Shown here: in pieces, positions 7,292-8,196 of the stretch
How the letters are laid out: each line of letters opens with the position of its first letter
How positions within the stretch are numbered: position 1 is the first letter of the stretch
Source: JBCCMA01 sp039026595
GTDB lineage: Bacteria > Pseudomonadota > Gammaproteobacteria > Steroidobacterales > JBCCMA01
Length of the DNA stretch: 8,196 nt
Direction: 5' to 3'
Assembly (NCBI GenBank): GCA_039026595.1
Contig: JBCCMA010000152.1
Span: 1-8,196, forward strand
Notes under the pieces: generated by a model
Told to the model about the DNA's origin: nothing
The model's input: the letters and a program-made list of their open reading frames with translations, nothing else
Database searches by the model: none
Made by a program: the position numbers and the translations under genes

Positions 7292-7325
7292 ACGGGCGGA
7301 CGGTACCGCGTACCGCGGCGCCCGT
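7292..7325 (-). terminator. Two-part hairpin after the tRNA genes, likely intrinsic terminator
   Basis: An outer 7-bp stem, ACGGGCG (7292-7298) with CGCCCGT (7319-7325), encloses an inner 6-bp stem, CGGTAC (7301-7306) with GTACCG (7310-7315), whose loop is three bases. The two stems are joined by a 2/3-base internal loop. On the minus strand the stem runs into TTGTTTG, an imperfect T-tract; on the + strand nothing T-rich follows. The orientation and site, 40 bases after the tRNA-Arg CCA, suit a terminator for the tRNA transcript. It also lies just upstream of the lipocalin ribosome binding site, so a leader role for that gene is an alternative. Confidence 0.5.
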
Positions 7326-7364
7326 GGTGTCGGCTGCGTAACAAGCTGTTTCGTCGCCGTGGAG

Positions 7365-7441
7365 TGGTGCCCCGAAGAGGATTCGAACCTCTGACCCTCA
7401 GATTAGGAATCTGATGCTCTATCCAACTGAGCTACCGGGGC
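7365..7441 (-). tRNA. tRNA-Arg (anticodon CCT)
   Basis: The minus strand folds into a complete 77-base cloverleaf. The acceptor stem is GCCCCGG with TCGGGGC, the D stem GCTC/GAGC, the anticodon stem TCAGA/TCTGA, and the T arm AGAGG-TTCGAAT-CCTCT. The anticodon loop TTCCTAA gives CCT (7405-7407), which reads the rare arginine codon AGG. The CCA end is encoded (7365-7367). It is the second of two tRNAs, 6 bases after tRNA-Ala. tRNA-Arg(CCT) genes are frequent integration sites for mobile elements, but no integrase or repeated 3' end was seen here. Confidence 0.96.
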
Positions 7442-7447
7442 GGGAAA

Positions 7448-7523
7448 TGGTGGAGCCGAGGAGGATCGAACTCCCGACCTTCGCGTTGCGAACGCGACGC
7501 TCTCCCAGCTGAGCTACGGCCCC
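7448..7523 (-). tRNA. tRNA-Ala (anticodon CGC)
   Basis: A complete 76-base cloverleaf on the minus strand. The acceptor stem is GGGGCCG with CGGCTCC (one G-T pair), the D stem GCTC/GAGC, the anticodon stem TCGCG/CGCGA, and the T arm GGGAG-TTCGATC-CTCCT. The loop TTCGCAA gives anticodon CGC (7488-7490), which reads GCG. The CCA end is encoded (7448-7450). A CGC isoacceptor is absent from E. coli but is common in GC-rich genomes, fitting the frequent GCG codons in the genes here. It leads the tRNA pair. No clear consensus promoter was found in the 48 bases between it and the divergent acetyltransferase gene. Confidence 0.96.
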
Positions 7524-7571
7524 AACAGCGCTAAGCTTAACACCGCACGCTTAATCCGAGGTACCAGGGCC

Positions 7572-8039
7572 ATGCCAGATTCGAAAACCCGACTACTGAT
7601 CCGCGAAGCCGAACCCGGCGACCGAGACACGATCGTCGCGTTCAACGCCGCCATTGCGCGGGAAACCGAAGACCGCGAACTCGATCAGGATATTCTGACG
7701 GCCGGGGTCGATTCACTACTCCGCGACAAGACACGCGGTCAGTACTTATTGGCTTGTGAGGGCGAGCATGTTGCCGGCCAGATCATGTGGACCTACGAAT
7801 GGAGCGACTGGCGTAACGGGCAGTTCTGGTGGATACAAAGCGTCTATGTCGCATCGGGCTGGCGCCGGTCCGGGGTATTTCGCTCGTTGTTTGAGGCCGT
7901 AAAAGACCGTGCGCTGGCATCCGGTAACAGCTGCGGACTCCGCTTGTACGTCGAGCGCGACAACGAGCGCGCTCAATCCACCTACCGGGCTCTGGGTGCC
8001 GAAATGACCAACTACCGATTGATGGAATGGATTTTCTAG
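7572..8039 (+). CDS. GNAT-family N-acetyltransferase
   Basis: A 155-residue single-domain protein of the GNAT superfamily, which transfers an acetyl group from acetyl-CoA to an amine. The N-terminal strand and helix (LLIREAEPGDRDTIVAFNAAIARETE, about 8-33) are typical of the fold. The central strand WWIQSVYVASGWRRSGVFRSLFEAV (about 86-110) is motif A, with the acetyl-CoA pyrophosphate loop Arg98-Arg99-Ser100-Gly101-Val102-Phe103. Phe stands where Gly or Ala is more usual, a variant seen in a subset of GNATs. The C-terminal LRLYVERDNERAQSTYRALGAEMTNYRLM contains the motif B N-x-x-A-x-x-x-Y-x-x-L-G pattern. The ATG at 7572 has GAGG (7558-7561) 10 bases upstream. The acceptor substrate cannot be inferred; free amino compounds, peptides and protein N-termini are all possible. 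It lies divergent from the tRNA genes and 52 bases before ppiC. Confidence 0.9.
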   Translation: MPDSKTRLLIREAEPGDRDTIVAFNAAIARETEDRELDQDILTAGVDSLLRDKTRGQYLLACEGEHVAGQIMWTYEWSDWRNGQFWWIQSVYVASGWRRSGVFRSLFEAVKDRALASGNSCGLRLYVERDNERAQSTYRALGAEMTNYRLMEWIF

Positions 8040-8062
8040 CACGGGGCGACCGGTGCTAAAGT
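8034..8062 (+). promoter_or_regulatory. Possible promoter for the ppiC-like gene
   Basis: TAAAGT (8057-8062) is preceded by TGC, giving an extended -10 pattern, and TTCTAG (8034-8039) lies 17 bases upstream as a poor -35. A start near 8069 would leave a leader of about 23 bases before the ATG at 8092. The match is modest, and the gene could instead be co-transcribed with the acetyltransferase. Confidence 0.25.
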
Positions 8063-8091
8063 GCGCGCGTCTTCCAAATCAGGATTAATTC

Positions 8092-8196
8092 ATGCCAACT
8101 GCTCAAGCACGCCATATTCTGGTCTCCACCGAGGGTGAGGCCAATGATCTGAAGAAAAAAATTGAAGGCGGAGACGACTTCGCCGATCTGGCCAAA
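8092..8196 (+). CDS. ppiC: PpiC-type parvulin peptidyl-prolyl cis-trans isomerase (3' truncated)
   Basis: Only the first 35 codons are present before the window ends. They read as the start of a small parvulin: ARHILVSTEGEANDLKKKIEGGDDFADLAK. This aligns with the beginning of E. coli PpiC (HILV, then a helix with a short acidic/basic linker, then the G-x-DF-x-LAK motif). Parvulins of this kind are single-domain cytoplasmic enzymes of about 92 residues that speed proline isomerisation during folding. There is no signal peptide, and His8 begins the first strand within seven residues of the start, so this is the small free-standing type rather than SurA or PpiD. AGGA (8081-8084) lies 7 bases before the ATG, supporting the start. 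The active-site residues further on are not visible. Confidence 0.88.
   Translation, partial: MPTAQARHILVSTEGEANDLKKKIEGGDDFADLAK

Noticed and set aside
7107..7394. A 95-codon + strand open frame running from the lipocalin region into the tRNA-Arg gene
   Set aside because: It overlaps the lipocalin in antisense and enters a tRNA; its final codons are simply the complement of the tRNA 3' half.
7365..7441. tRNA-Arg(CCT) as an integration site for a mobile element
   Set aside because: No integrase, no duplicated tRNA 3' end and no change in gene character on either side within the window.

Overview
This window reads as an ordinary, GC-rich stretch of chromosomal core genome from a proteobacterium, most likely a gammaproteobacterium. 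The evidence is a RelA-type (not SpoT-like) C-terminal ACT domain, E. coli-type 2-oxoglutarate dehydrogenase subunits, a PpiC-type parvulin, a Blc-type lipocalin and tRNA genes with encoded CCA ends. The order cannot be fixed from the sequence alone. No transposase, integrase, phage gene, CRISPR array or toxin/defence module was seen.

Left part (1-5847). The 3' end of relA on the + strand runs tail to tail, with a 5-base gap, into a minus-strand cluster transcribed sucA -> sucB -> lpdA. These encode E1, E2 and E3, a complete 2-oxoglutarate dehydrogenase complex of the TCA cycle. Spacers are 42 bases (sucA-sucB) and 89 bases (sucB-lpdA). The second spacer holds three tandem copies of a 12-base unit, and it is open in the sucB frame up to a TGA that overlaps the lpdA start.

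Middle part (5848-7268). A 237-base divergent region separates sucA from a + strand gene for a secreted YceI-family lipid-binding protein. It holds a good sigma70-type promoter (TCGACA, 17 bases, GATAAT) and a leader hairpin for the YceI gene. Convergent to yceI, 23 bases away, is a minus-strand outer-membrane lipocalin (Blc type), best started at a GTG with a strong ribosome binding site. Two small lipid-binding, cell-envelope proteins are therefore neighbours.

Right part (7292-8196). A minus-strand tRNA pair, tRNA-Ala(CGC) then tRNA-Arg(CCT), has a 6-base spacer and is followed by a strong two-part hairpin with a T-rich tail that is a plausible terminator. On the + strand follow a GNAT-family acetyltransferase and the first 35 codons of a PpiC-type peptidyl-prolyl isomerase, cut by the window edge.

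I found no convincing undescribed system. The observations worth checking are small-scale: the tandem repeat and open frame between sucB and lpdA, the inverted repeat spanning the relA and lpdA stops, the yceI leader, and the tightly packed tRNA pair with its hairpin.
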